Positions 11,277 through 22,979 of a stretch of 64,000 nucleotides of DNA are shown here, piece by piece; position 1 is the stretch's first letter, and the number at the start of each line of letters is the position of its first letter. A program made the translations under genes and the position numbers. The notes beneath the pieces were generated by a model. The model searched no databases. It worked only from the letters and a program-made list of their open reading frames with translations, and was not told where the DNA came from. This stretch comes from Bimuria novae-zelandiae CBS 107.79 (taxonomy: Eukaryota > Ascomycota > Dothideomycetes > Pleosporales > Didymosphaeriaceae): positions 247,496 through 311,495 of the forward strand of contig ML976727.1 in assembly GCA_010015655.1 (NCBI GenBank). The letters are read 5' to 3'.

Positions 11277-11879
11277 TTGCAAAGGCAAGACATCGCTCAA
11301 CAAACACTCGGACCCAGATTCATGGCCCTCGCCGTACCAGATGCGCGCGTGGTTCAATGTCTTTCTGAGCCACGTGCAAGAACAAACACCAGCCAACCTC
11401 ATCTTTCAGATCAGCACCCCCCCCCCCCCCCCCCCCCCCCCCCGGTTCCCATAAGTCCAATACTGAGTGCAAAGGCTTCTCCTCCAGCGACCCTCTCCAA
11501 CCAGTCTTTCTGCGCATTGCTAGCTTCCGAATTAGATCCACAATATCTTGACCGCATCTCTCGAGGATGGTATACATGTGGTTGGCACGGACTGCCCATC
11601 TTCTTGTGCATACACAGATTGCTCGTACTCTGGCACCCATGTCGCCAGTTTTTGCACAGCTGTGAGGAGCTCGGCTGCAGACTGTGGGCTGACGACACTT
11701 GCTTCATGAGGGAACAGATGGAGCGTGGAGCGGAAAACAACATCGGAGAGACCAACGATGCTGATGATGTTTGCTGCCGCGGACAGCGCAGAAATTATAG
11801 GGCTATTAAATGAGAATGGATAATTTTTTTGTATTTTTTTTTCCAAAGCAAGACTTGGACAACTATAAAGAAAAGACAT
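11277..11879 (-). pseudogene. Remnant of a fungal NACHT/STAND N-terminal domain
   Basis: Minus-strand frames give IISALSAAANIISIVGLSDV, then AAELLTAVQKLATW and VPEYEQSVYAQEDGQSVP. A second frame continues with TILERCGQDIVDLIRKLAMR. Together these match the pattern of the helical N-terminal domain found on many fungal NACHT or ankyrin STAND proteins (SALSxAANxIxxV... ALxDG... ILxxCxxDIxDL). The expected start codon before the first block is missing and the frame changes at least once. A 27-base C/G homopolymer (11417-11443) interrupts the sequence further on. No nucleotide-binding domain follows. I read it as a dead fragment of a receptor gene. The family assignment rests on my memory of the pattern. 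Confidence 0.42.
11417..11443. repeat. 27-bp C homopolymer
   Basis: A run of 27 cytosines on the plus strand, uninterrupted in this assembly. Its length is likely to vary between strains and between sequencing runs. Confidence 0.95.
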
Positions 11880-12082
11880 CGGCAGGTGCTCAAATGGTTC
11901 GAGAAGCTAGGTATGACGCACCGTTCACAGGCACCTCCACATTCTAGGACCACATCTTGTCCGAAGCATCGCAGCACCATTTTTTCTGTATTAGACTATA
12001 TAGCTCGTCCTTCGCATACCACTGCCACCGATAGCAGTCGTAGTTTCTTCAAGTAGATTGTACCTGATATCTCAACTTAGAA

Positions 12083-12880
12083 TCAGCTTTCGAAGACAGC
12101 AGCCTTCGGAACCTGAGTCTCAGCAGGCGTTTCCTTCGCGACTTCTACCACACCAGGACGCAGATCATCCCCCTGAACCTTCTCATTCTCATTGAGCCTT
12201 AGAGTCAACTTTTCAAGCCTCTGCTGCAGCGCAATCTCAGTCTCGCGAAACCTCCGTTCAAACTCTTCGTCATCCTCCACTACGGCATCCTTTTCGTCTG
12301 GCGTCTGTGCCGTGGGCGTCTTATCAGCCTCCTTCTCTTCTTCAGAGTCCTGAGCACTAATAGCCGCTTTTGCAGCTTGCTGTCTTGCTTTCGCTCTCTG
12401 AAAGGCAGCATCCAGCCTCTTCAGACTGCTCCTTGGCCAGTGCTCCTTGTAATCAAACTGGCCCTTACACGTCTTGGTCCCCTCGGGTAAAATGATCCAG
12501 GATACCTTGCTTTCGATGAATGAGTGCAAGTCTGGCGCCATGATTTCCGGCAGATCGAGAGTGCCTGTGGTGATATCTACTGTGACGGGCGCCCTGTCCC
12601 CACTAGTCCATAGTCGCGTGCCGCACTTGCCGCAAGATGCCTCGTGCCTAGGAAACCCGGCCGGTTGAGGAGTTGTAACGATTTTTGGAGGCGTAGCCCC
12701 AATCGATGAGATGAAATCGGTTTCGATGGTGGTGAAGCAAGCGAAGACGCTGCCAGTCTGTTTGTTGCAATCCTGACAGTGGCACGCATGGCAGAACAGT
12801 GGTGCGGTTTCCAGACGATATCGTGTAGACCCGCAGTAGCAGCCACCATGAATGGCGGGGAATGGCTTTGATTTCGACAT
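12083..12880 (-). CDS. GFA/CENP-V-type zinc protein with charged C-terminal tail, 265 aa
   Basis: A single-exon gene. Residues 11-38 (HGGCYCGSTRYR, then FCHACHCQDC) and the later pair SCGKCGTRLW (C83, C86) are the zinc ligands of the GFA superfamily. This family is named after glutathione-dependent formaldehyde-activating enzyme and includes CENP-V. In fungi most members have no proven substrate, so I do not claim formaldehyde activity. The domain ends near residue 150. The remaining 115 residues are Ala/Glu/Lys-rich, acidic and heptad-like (FRETEIALQQRLEKLTLRL), suggesting a coiled coil. Such a tail is unusual on this compact domain. The start is the first ATG and precedes the zinc motif by ten residues. 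It is the last intact gene before the transposon island. Confidence 0.85.
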   Translation of the reverse strand: MSKSKPFPAIHGGCYCGSTRYRLETAPLFCHACHCQDCNKQTGSVFACFTTIETDFISSIGATPPKIVTTPQPAGFPRHEASCGKCGTRLWTSGDRAPVTVDITTGTLDLPEIMAPDLHSFIESKVSWIILPEGTKTCKGQFDYKEHWPRSSLKRLDAAFQRAKARQQAAKAAISAQDSEEEKEADKTPTAQTPDEKDAVVEDDEEFERRFRETEIALQQRLEKLTLRLNENEKVQGDDLRPGVVEVAKETPAETQVPKAAVFES

Positions 12881-13196
12881 TATTGTTGATAAAGTTGGAT
12901 TTGTGCTGAGTTGCTGCCCTGGCTCCCCCTCTCGTTACAGATGGCCTACTCTGCCAAGACGCTTGACCATTAGCGTCGATGACGTCAGCCAGAAGTGTGA
13001 AACCACGGGCATCCGCTCGAGCACTTGAGGGCATCTACTCTAGCTTTTCTTGAATAATATTCAAGTCTGTCTTGTCACAGCCCCAACAAGCAATCTCAAT
13101 GGACAATTCGGAAGTCACCATGATTCTAGTTTCAAGACAGCTCTGAATGTGGCCGCCGTGCAGCGAACAGCTGACCGTCGTAAGGTGCCTTTTTAA
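12881..13196. other. Intergenic flank of the transposon island
   Basis: Promoter side of the GFA-domain gene. No coding signal is seen. The AT-rich sequence begins about 50 bp further right, inside the inverted end of the island. Confidence 0.4.
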
Positions 13197-13530
13197 GCAA
13201 CGTATCCGGCAAGCGAGCTGCGCACCCCACTAACTTTCGCGACGCATTACCTTTTAACTGTAATGGCTTAACTAATTACTTCTTAATCGCCCTATAACGA
13301 AGCTAGTATATCCCTAGCTATCTTAGCTATAAACTAGAATTAGATCTAAAGAAGAAGACGCGCTGCTACTATCTATTAGATTCTTAAAAGTATACTATGT
13401 AGTTAACGCGTCGGAATTATTATATAACGCGATTATAAGCCTAGCTTAAAGAAGCTTACTAAGCTAGAAGCGGAGGTAATTACTAGGTATATACTTAACC
13501 TAGATTTGCGAGAATTTCTACCCATACTAG

Positions 13531-13797
13531 TGTTAGATTAGAGGGGTAATCTAATAAGATGAAAAGATAATGATTAATTAAGATAAATTAAGGTATAAAT
13601 TCTGTGTTAATTGTGTCCTGTTTTCCTAAGAGGTCTAGGACTCTGCCTTTTATCTTTAGGTTGCCTGCCTAAATATCCCTTACTTTATTCCTTGCGTTAT
13701 TCCTTGCGCGTTAAGCGAGGGCGGAATACAAGGGCGGAATGTACAGGCGTAAGTGCGCCAGCCTCCTTGCAGATGCAAAGGGCCATGTAATCGGACA
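13531..13797 (-). repeat. Copia-1 LTR, left copy (3' LTR)
   Basis: 267 bp, starting TGTTAG and ending CGGACA on the plus strand. By eye it differs from the right copy at about seven sites, all transitions. Confidence 0.93.
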
Positions 13798-16700
13798 CAC
13801 CCCCTCAGCTTGGGCCTATCCTTAAGCTGGACCTTTCGCATTTGTCCATTATTCTAACTTAAAGCCCTCTATCCTCTACTATAGATCCTGCAGGGCAACC
13901 TCTTGATTAGTGATCTTGTCTAATATATCTTTAAGTCCTAGTTTACTTAGAAACTTGCTCTATTTATTCACAGGCAGGGCCTTTATAAGTCTATTTATGG
14001 CTATATCCTCTAAGTGTTAATAGTCTACCTTAATTATTCGTAGTGCGACCTCTTGTCTCAGCTAATAATTATAGATATCTATATAATAGAGCTTAGTCTA
14101 CAACTTGGTAATTTCTTTAGTAACAAGTTGGATTATTTACTAATTATTATAATTAATTGTAATAAGGGAGTCGCTAAGGTTAATCTTTAGCTTCTTTAGC
14201 AATTAGGATGTGAATAGTGCCTCCTTAGCCACTTGCGATAGTGCTAGTAATTTGGCTTTAGTTATTAATATAGTGACTGTATCTTGCTTATTTGCTTTCC
14301 AGGCGATTAGGCCACTAAATAGCTTAATAATATATCCTTACAAGCTCTTACGGTTAAGTGTATTATTAGCAAAGGATGCGTTGCTTGCCACTTCTAAAGT
14401 ATCTACACCTCTAAGCTAAAGACCTAGTAATCTAGTATTAGCAAGGTAGAGAAGAACTCGGTTAGTAGCCGCTTAGTGCTCTTTACTTAGGTTAGATAGG
14501 AATCGTGATAATCGGGAACTTGCAAAGGCGATATCTAGCTAAGATATAACTATAGTATAGAGAATTAATCCGACTTTGCGCTAGTATCGATTAATCTCAC
14601 CCTTACTAGCTAGTCCTGTCCTTAGAAGTAATTTAATTAAACCTATCGGGGTATTATAGCGAATTTCATGGTGATTAATAAGGCGCGATATTTTATTAAT
14701 ATATAAAGCTTGTAAAAGCCAGATCTTTCTGCTCGAGCGGTCCCTAATAATTTTAATTCCTAGAAACTACTACAGGTCTTTACCACCTATAAGTATAAAT
14801 TTAGTACCTATTATTGCGAGAGCAGCTTTAGCAGCCTGCTTTTATAACTTATTATAGGTAATAATAAGGTTATCTACATAGAAGAAGATAATAATGCCGT
14901 CCTTAATAAGGTAGTATGGCTCGTGGGGCACTGTTTCAAAGCCAATATTACGGAGCGTTAATGTAAACTCTCTTTGCTAGAGCAGTGGAGATATGCGCAG
15001 TCCATACAGTACTTTGTGTAGTTTAAGGACTGTGCCTGCTCGCGTGCCTGCTCGCGAGTAGCCGCGAGGCATTCTTATATAGATTTCTCTGTCCAGCTTT
15101 GCATGGACAAACGCGTTAGTAACGTTGTGTTAAATAAGCTCTAGGTTAAGCTAAGCTGTAATTACTATAAGCATGCGAAATAATTATCCTATAAGTATTA
15201 CGGCGTAGGTTTCTTGCGAGGTAAGGTGCTACTATTAATTGCCTTGTACTACTAGCCTTGCTTTGTATTTCTGTAATTAATAGTGTTTGTTGAATTTATA
15301 GATATATACCCACATATAGTTAAGGATTTAATGGCCTACTGCCTTTACTAGAGCTACTGCGACCTTACTCTAAGACTTTATTTCCTTGTGGCTCTATAGA
15401 TGGGAACGTTCTGCTTCCTTCCACATATTATAGAGTGGGTGATCTTCGAGCTTGTTTCGGCATGTGGGTGGCTCTAGAAGCACGCTTCGATGTGGCTTCT
15501 TACCTAATGTAATTATTCGTTAAAGCTACGCTTTATCGAGGGTCTTGCCTTTGTATTTGCTACTACTACTGGCTTTAGTGCCTGCCATAAAGGCTGCGGC
15601 CTATGGGCTTGTTTGCAGCTGCCCTATTTGTACTATTTAGGGTGGTATAGCTTAATCGCCTCCTACTATTAATTATGCAAGGAGTGTCACTAGTAGCGGT
15701 ATTAATAGAGGCGTTAGATATTCGTACCTAGCTCTCCTATCTTGCCTGTACTTAGGAGCTCCTTTAACCTCTCCCTCTAGCGCTTCACTAATTATTTTAT
15801 CCTTAAAGAAGGACTTAGTGGCATGCTCTTATTAAAGTAAGGGAGGTAACTCTACTAATCGCACCTAGGCTACTATTTCTTCTAATGTGCTGTGCATAAG
15901 GTTTTCTATTAGGTCTTTAGTTTTGCCTAAGAATACCGTATCCTTGTTAAATATTACATCACGAGTACTAATTATCTTTGCTAGAGAGGGAATCTATATT
16001 CTCTAGATATTAGTTAATCTATAGCTAATAAGGTAGCTAATCCATGCTTTGGGGTTAAGCCTCTAAAGCCTGCTTTTGTCACGTTTTATATTGTTGGTCA
16101 TTGCAAAGGCTTTGCAGCTATATGCTTTTAGGTAAGCTTAATTAGGCTTCTTTGGTTGGGTAATAATGCCGTTCTAAAGGGCTACTGTTGTAAAGAACAC
16201 TTTATATAGAGATTGCTATCAATTAGCGTAGTTTGGCGTTTAATTATACAAGTAGACTGCGGCTTAGGTATTCTTAGGCTATATTTACTAAAGTAGGTTA
16301 GAGTTAAGTCGCATTACGCGCGCTTTTTCTTTAATTACACCTTCTAAGTATTCTGCTCCTCTATTTTATACTTAAGTATTAGGTGCTAAAGGCTTAATCT
16401 TAATACCTTGCGCTGTGCACCACTTCTTAATATCTACCTTAATAAAGAAGATCTTATTATTAGATTTAATAATTTTCACTGTAACGTTATATTGCACTTT
16501 TATAAACTATATAAAGGTGCTAAGTAATTTAATAATTAAACGTGCTAGGCAGTTATCCTTAAAGTAGAAGTCCTATGCAAAGCTAAAGAATTAGTTAGTA
16601 ATTAGTATTTAACTCTTCTCTCTTATTAAGCTATCTACTTTATAGTTGTGAAAATTAATTGCGACTCGCTTGCTGGGACCTTCTATTAGCTCCCTGGCTT

Positions 16701-18678
16701 GCCGGCGTATTTGCTATTTTAGTTTTACTTTGCCACAGGCATTACAGTTAATAGTAGGGAGGCCTTTAATCCTTACCCCCTTAGATTGCTGCACGAGGTG
16801 TTCGAGGGCCTAAGGGCCTAAATAGCCTAGTTATTAGTGCTAGGTCCACGCATTTGCCTTTTACGGTCTTCGTTTAGTGCGCGTGTTGGTTTTGTAGGTA
16901 GCATGCGCAGCTTTAGTAGGTGTACTGTCTACTAGCCTTGTTCTATGTTCTAACACCTATTGTCTATGTAATTCTTGAAGTTCTGCCAGCATAGTATTGT
17001 CTCTTCTCTTTAGAGTGATTAGTTCTACCCTTGTGTCCCACCAAAGGCCTTGCCTCTAGAGTAATTGGAATGATATAAGGTTGCAGAGCAGATTAGGGTA
17101 ATAGGCCACATTATCTAGCCATATTAATTAATTACCATTTGCACTTTAGACGTTAAGATAAACGCTCTCGTATCCTTTAATCTATATTTATGTATTTCCT
17201 GCCTATATAAAGTCTCCTGGCGCCGGTGGCTGGTATAAGATAAAGCGATCGATGTCGTTGAAAATATGGCAGGTTGTGCCTAAATCGAGTATAGCTGAGC
17301 GTCGTAATGGGTACGTATTTAGGTTGGTGTGGAAGGATACGGCGTTAAAGCTCGCTAGGATTTTAGTAATCTTGCGTCTATCTAGTTATTTATTATTAGC
17401 CTTAGTGATTCGAGGTGGAGTGGGAGTGTGTGATTATTTAATTTTAGGTGCCTGTAATCTGGCCTTTTTTATTCTTTTTAACTTCTCTTAGAAGTCGGTA
17501 TTATGTTCTAGCCTAAGCTTAACTAGCTTTACTATAAGAGGGTTTAGTCTAAACTAGTCTAGCTGCTTGTCTAGAAAGGCATAGAAATAGTCTTAAAGAC
17601 TATAGCGTAGTTTACAAGCAGGGTAATAATTACCACTAACTATCGTTAGCTTAAGGCTCTAAGGCGACCGCTTAGATCTGGTACGTTAACTATTATTTAG
17701 TTATTTATAATTCTAAGGTTGTTCTTAACTTTTAGATAATGCTGCTTTATCCACAAGAGAGGCGTCCCTGTCTGTGGCCTAGGTGGGTTCACCACCTTTA
17801 GCGAGAGATGACCCTACAGCAGTAAAAGCGCCCTTTTATTTGCCCTTAGTTAGGTGCTGCAGGATTATATGGTCTTAGAAAAGTTTTATTATATGCTTCT
17901 GTAAGACAGCTTTATCCTTGCTTCTATATTGCTGAAAGGTCGTTACCTATATAGGTGTGACATGGACAACTGCCTTTATAAAGTCTTCTTTCACTAAGTC
18001 TAACCTTTAAAGCTCTAGGACCTAATTGGTTTCTGCTTCTGTAGCTGCGTGATTGTACTCAGAGAGCTATATAGCCTATAATCTAGCTATTCTTATTAGC
18101 TTAAGCGCTTCTTAATATCTTGTTCTTAAGCGTCTATATTTGTCTTGATAGTTAACCCTAATTGTAATTATAAAGTTATTTATCTATTGCTTAATTATTT
18201 CTTTAGGAATGTAGTAGTTATTCTGCAAATACGCGGAGATTGTTAACTAGAGAAAAGTTACTACCTTATTAAGGTCTGCCTTTTCTTCCTAATAGGCTCG
18301 ATCCATGACCTTATAGATCTCGAGCTATCCTTTATAGTAGTCGCTATCGTCTTTGTATGCTTTCGCGCCTGCCGGCGATAAATAAGATAGTAACATCAGT
18401 GCGTTGTTTAGGTTCGCATTCGTGTAGACGGCGTTTGGCTAGTAGTTGCCTATTAGCGGAGGCATTAGCATGACAGGTTTCTGCTTTAGTTTATCTATTA
18501 GCGCTAGGTCAATAATGTTCCAGACCTTAAGGAATTAGCATCTTGTTTTAAGCTATTTTAGCCATGGTGTGTAATTTATGTAGTTAGTTAGGATTACTAT
18601 AGGATCTCTAAGGGTTAATAGGGCCATTGCGATTAGCTTAATTAAGGTAGTGTTAGTTAAGGCAGTGAGACTCTTAAT

Positions 18679-18945
18679 TGTTAGATTAGAGGGGTAATCT
18701 AATAAGATAAAAAGATAATGATTAATTAAGATAAATTAAGGTATAAATTCTGTGTTAATTATGTCCTGTTTTCCTAAGAGGTCTAGGACTCTGCCTTTTA
18801 TCTTTAGGTTGCCTGCCTAAATATCCCTTGCTTTATTCCTTGCGTCATTCCTTGCGCGTTGAGCGAGGGCGGAATGCAAGGGCGGAATGTACGGGCGTAA
18901 GTGCGCCAGCCTCCTTGCAGATGCAAAGGGCCATGTAATCGGACA
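18679..18945 (-). repeat. Copia-1 LTR, right copy (5' LTR)
   Basis: 267 bp, the same length as the left copy, followed directly by the target duplication ACTAG. Confidence 0.93.
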
Positions 18946-19108
18946 ACTAGATACTATATAAGATATAATAAATAAGCTACTCGCTAAGCAAAACGCTAGC
19001 AAGATTAGTAAGAAGTAATTATGTAACTTTATTAAGTAAATAAATAGTATTAACCCCGTTAGGGTAGCTAGTCCTAAAGGTAGCTAGGATGTTATAAGAG
19101 CTATACGT

Positions 19109-19566
19109 ACCTAAGTCTAGGCTGGTAAATGGATTGGATCGCAAGGGCCACAGATCTAAGCAGAATATTAGAATTTCATAACTTGAACTCTCTATAACTT
19201 TATAAATAGAAGAGCTATACTTATGTAATTTTAATATAATATATATATATATATTTGTAGTAATATATTCGACTTTTATAAAATTATATAGTATATTCAG
19301 TCGTGTATCCTATAAAATGACGTAAAATACTACTTAAAAGATAATTTCTCTAAATAAATATAAAATATTTTCCTTTTTTATTTAAAAAAAAAAAAAAAAA
19401 AAAACTATAACTGTAATATACATACTCCTTATAATCTGTTTGTATAAGTATAGCCCTTACATTTAAAAAGTTATAGAGGGTTTAATTTTTAAAATTTAAG
19501 GTTCTGCTTAGTTAGACCGAACTGTGGCCCTTACGACCCAATCTATTTACCAGCCTACCTAAGCCT
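19109..19566. repeat. Palindromic, MITE-like inverted repeat
   Basis: The left arm, about 19109-19230, is the imperfect reverse complement of about 19440-19566. Shared blocks include GGCTGGTAAAT, AAGGGCCACAG, CTATAACTTT and GGGCTATACTTAT-type words. The centre is AT-rich with a (TA)n run and a 22-base A tract at about 19383. It lies between the two Copia elements, in the remains of the outer pogo element. The outer limits and target duplication are not clear. Just outside it, at about 19755-19792, is an (AAAAAG)n microsatellite. Confidence 0.6.
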
Positions 19567-19910
19567 GTTCTAGGTAAGGGGTGGATAGGTTAAGGGTAAG
19601 GCGCCTCGCGAATATTTAGTAGTTAAGAGCAAAAAATAACACTAGTAGGTTATAAATAATTTAATTCTATAATGAACTATAGAATAACTAACTTAGCGAT
19701 TTACTAATCTATTTATAGGAGATATACTTAAAGTATCTTAAGTTAATTATAAGAAGTAGAAAAAGAAAAAGAAAAAGAAAAAGAAAAAGAATAAAAAAAC
19801 TATAAAACTATATACTATCCTCTCTAGCCCTTACTATTATCTAAATTATTATTATAGTCCTACTGAGACCTATAGTCCTTATAGACTATCGTAGTCCTCT
19901 GGACTTCCTT

Positions 19911-20109
19911 TGTCAGATTGAAGGGTGTTCTTGACGAGATGAAAATGATTATTGATTGTTTGCCGTTTCTCCTGCTGTGCGAGGTAGCATCTATATAACC
20001 ATAAGGCCATTCCTTGCTTTCTTGTGGAATGCAAGGGAGGAATGTATCTTATACAAGAGTATAGGTGCGTCAGCCACCTTATAAGCGCAAAGGACTATAT
20101 AATCAGACA
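19911..20109 (-). repeat. Copia-2 LTR, left copy
   Basis: 199 bp, TGTCAG...CAGACA, preceded by TCCTT. It is less mutated at its start than the right copy. Confidence 0.9.
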
Positions 20110-21216
20110 CATCCCCTTAGCTTTAGCTTATTCTTAAGCTAGAGATTATCTATTAATAATTAGATAGTTTTATAGTTTAATTTTAGAAGCCTTTATCCTC
20201 TACTTTAGTTTAAGTAGGTTAATTTTTTATCAGTAATTTTATCTTTAATCTTTATAAGTCTTAGTTTACCTAAAAACTTACTCTACTTATTAGTTAGTAA
20301 GGCTTTTATAAGTTTATCTACAACTATGTCCTCTAAGCATTAATATTTTACCTTAATTATCCTTAGTGCGACCTCTTATCTTAGCTAATAATTATAAATA
20401 TTTATATACTAGAGCTTAGTCTACAAATTAGTGATCTTTTTAGTGATAAGTAAAATTATTTACTAATTATTATAATTAATTATAATAAAGAAGTCACTAA
20501 GTTTAATCTTTAGTTCCTTAAGTAATTATAAGATAAATAAAGCCTCCTTAGCAACCTATAAGAGAGCTAGTAATTTATCCTTTATAGTAAATATAGTAAC
20601 TATATTTTATTTACTCGCTTTTTATGTAATTAAGCTACTAAAAAGCTTAATAATATATCCTTACGAGCTCTTATAGTTAAGCGTATTATTAGTAAAGAAT
20701 ATATTACTTATTACTTCTAAAGTATCTATATTCCTAAGCTAAAGACCTAGTAATTTAGTATTAGTAAGATAAAGGAGAACTTAGTTAGTAACTACTTAGT
20801 AGTTTTTACTTAGGTTAGTTAAGAATTATAATAGTTAAAAACTTATAAAAGTAATATTTAGTCGCGTAGTTACTATAGCGTAAAGGATTAATCTTATCTT
20901 TTATTAATATTAATTAACTTTAGCCTTGCTAGCGGGTCCCGTTTAAGAAAGTAGTTTAACTACTACTATAAGTATTTTATATTATATTTTATGTAGCTTA
21001 AAAAGGCGCGAGATCTTGTTAATATATAAGGCCTATAAAAGTTAAATTTTTCTATTTAGGCGATCTTTAATAATTTTAACTTTTAAAAACTACTATAGGT
21101 TATTAATATTAGTAAGTGTAAATTTAGTACTTATTACTATTAGAACAGCTTCAGCAGCTTACTTTTATAACTTATTATAAATAATAATAAGGTTATTTAT
21201 ATAGAAAAAGATAATA

Positions 21217-21623
21217 TGTTAGGATCTGAAGAATCAGGGAAGGCTATGCCGGTTTTATATCTAATCCCTCATGTTATTCGCCAGGAATGACTGGTCATTG
21301 GCGACTACGCCGCAAGGCGCTAAGTCATGTGACTGCTCTCCAGAGAGCGTTCTGCAAAGAGCGCTCGCCAACGAGCAGAAATAAACTATGTATATAGGAA
21401 CGCTAAGTATGACCCTTCTATACTCGTGTTTAACCTGTTTACTAATCTATCGTTTAGATTTAACTTAGGCTCTTATTAATTTAATTATACTATATGTACT
21501 TTTAATACGAACGCCTTATTAATACGCGTAAGCTATTAATACTTCCTTACCTGCCTTATAGTACTCTTGTCCGAGAATCAACCCTAGCCTCCTTTGGGAC
21601 TAGCTACCCCGAAGGGCTTAACA
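21217..21623 (+). repeat. Solo LTR of the Gypsy element, little mutated
   Basis: A 407-bp LTR (TGTTAGGATC...GGGCTTAACA) with perfect 5-bp target duplications TAATA (21212-21216 and 21624-21628). It has no internal region, as left by recombination between two LTRs. It is the same LTR as those at 22576-22979 and 30735-31139, but in opposite orientation. It keeps GC-rich words and both intact termini, whereas those copies are AT-shifted. It sits within the reverse transcriptase region of Copia-2. Confidence 0.92.
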
Positions 21624-22575
21624 TAATAATACTATTCTTAATAAGATAATATAACTTTATAGGATACTATTTTAAAACCAATATCGCAGAGCATTAATGT
21701 GAACTCTCTCTACTAAAGTGGTAGAGATATGCGTAGTCCGTAGAGTGTTTTGTGTAGTTAGAGGACTGTGACTGCTCGAAAGTAATCGTGGGGCATTCTT
21801 ATATAGATTTCTCTGTCTAGTTTTGCGTAAACGAAAGCGTTGATAACGTCGTGTTAAATAAGCTCTAGGTTAAAGTAAGCTATAATTACTATAAGTATAT
21901 AGAAGAATTATTTTATAAGTATTATAGTATAGATTTCTTATAAGGTAAGGTACTATTATTAGTTATCTTTTATAACTAGTCGTGCCTTCCACTTCTACAG
22001 TTAATAATATTTATTAAACTTATAGGTATAAATCTATATATAATTAAAGATATAATATTTTACTATTTTTACTAAAAAGGTAGCTACCTTACTCTAGAAC
22101 TTTACCTTATAGTAACTTTAAAAATAGGATTTCTTAGCTTCTTTTTATAAGTAATGTAGTAGATAGTCTTTAAGTTTATCTCTTTAGGTAGGTAGTTCTA
22201 GTAGTAAGCTTTAGTAAGGTTTCTTACTAATAATAATTATATGCTTTAGCTATGCCTTATTAAGCGTCTTTTTATTAATAAAACTACCGGATCCTACTTT
22301 TATGCCTACTATAATGGTAGTAGCCTAAAGGCTTTTCTATTATTATCTAGTTTAAACTATTAAGACTTGTTTAGCTTAATCGCCTCCTACTATTAGTTAT
22401 ATAAGGAGTATTATTAGTAGTAGCGTTAAGAGATGCGTTAAATACTCGTGCCTAACCTTTTTACCTTACTTATATTTAAAGGCTTCTTTAACCTTTTTTT
22501 TAACGCTTTACTAATTATCTTATCCTTAAAGAAGGACTTCGTAGCTTACTCTTATTAAGATAAAGAAGGGAACTC

Positions 22576-22979
22576 TATTAAGCCCCTATAAGTAGCTAGT
22601 CTAAAAGGGTCGAGGGTTGATTCTCGGGCAAGAGCGTAAGTAATATAAGTAGAGATTTTATTAATGGCTTACGCTTATTAATAGGCGTTAGTATTAAAAG
22701 TATACTTAGCGTAATTAAATTCATAAGAGCCTGAGTTAAATCTAAATAATAGATTAATAAATAGGTTAAATATAAATATAAGAGCTTATATTTGCGTTTC
22801 TATATACTTGGCTTATTCCTGCTCGTTAGCGAGTGCTGGAAGCAGAGCGATCTCTAAAGAGTAATTACGTAACTTAGTGCCTAGCGGCGTAGTTACTAAT
22901 AACTAGTTATTTCTGGTAAATAATATAAGAAACCGTATATAAAACTAGTATAGCCTTTTTTAAATCTTAAATCTTAATA
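22576..22979 (-). repeat. Gypsy LTR, left copy (3' LTR)
   Basis: 404 bp, the reverse complement of the solo LTR with many transitions. The polypurine tract lies just to its right. Confidence 0.88.

Larger units (their letters stand above)
13531..18945 (-). mobile_element. Copia-family LTR retrotransposon 1 (RIP-decayed)
   Basis: It is bounded by two 267-bp LTRs (TGTTAG...CGGACA) and flanked by a 5-bp target duplication, ACTAG (13526-13530 and 18946-18950). A G-rich polypurine tract on the minus strand abuts the left LTR, so the element is read on the minus strand. Order from right to left is gag-like region, integrase, reverse transcriptase, RNase H, the Copia order. The integrase region includes GLPTINCNACGK and KWCTAQGIKIKPLAPNT at about 16390-16810. 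The reverse transcriptase includes GIIIFFYVDNLIITY with the YVDD-type motif at 14869-14880. Every reading frame has many stops, so it cannot move on its own. It sits within the transposase of the outer pogo element. Confidence 0.92.

Noticed and set aside
11277..11813. Plus-strand ORF with a proline run
   Set aside because: The prolines come from the C homopolymer, and the frame is antisense to the NACHT-type remnant.
22600..22650. tRNA-like T-arm word (GGTTGATTCTCGG)
   Set aside because: It lies in the Gypsy LTR, recurs in the other LTR copies, and no acceptor or anticodon stem can be drawn. I found no tRNA or rRNA gene in the window.
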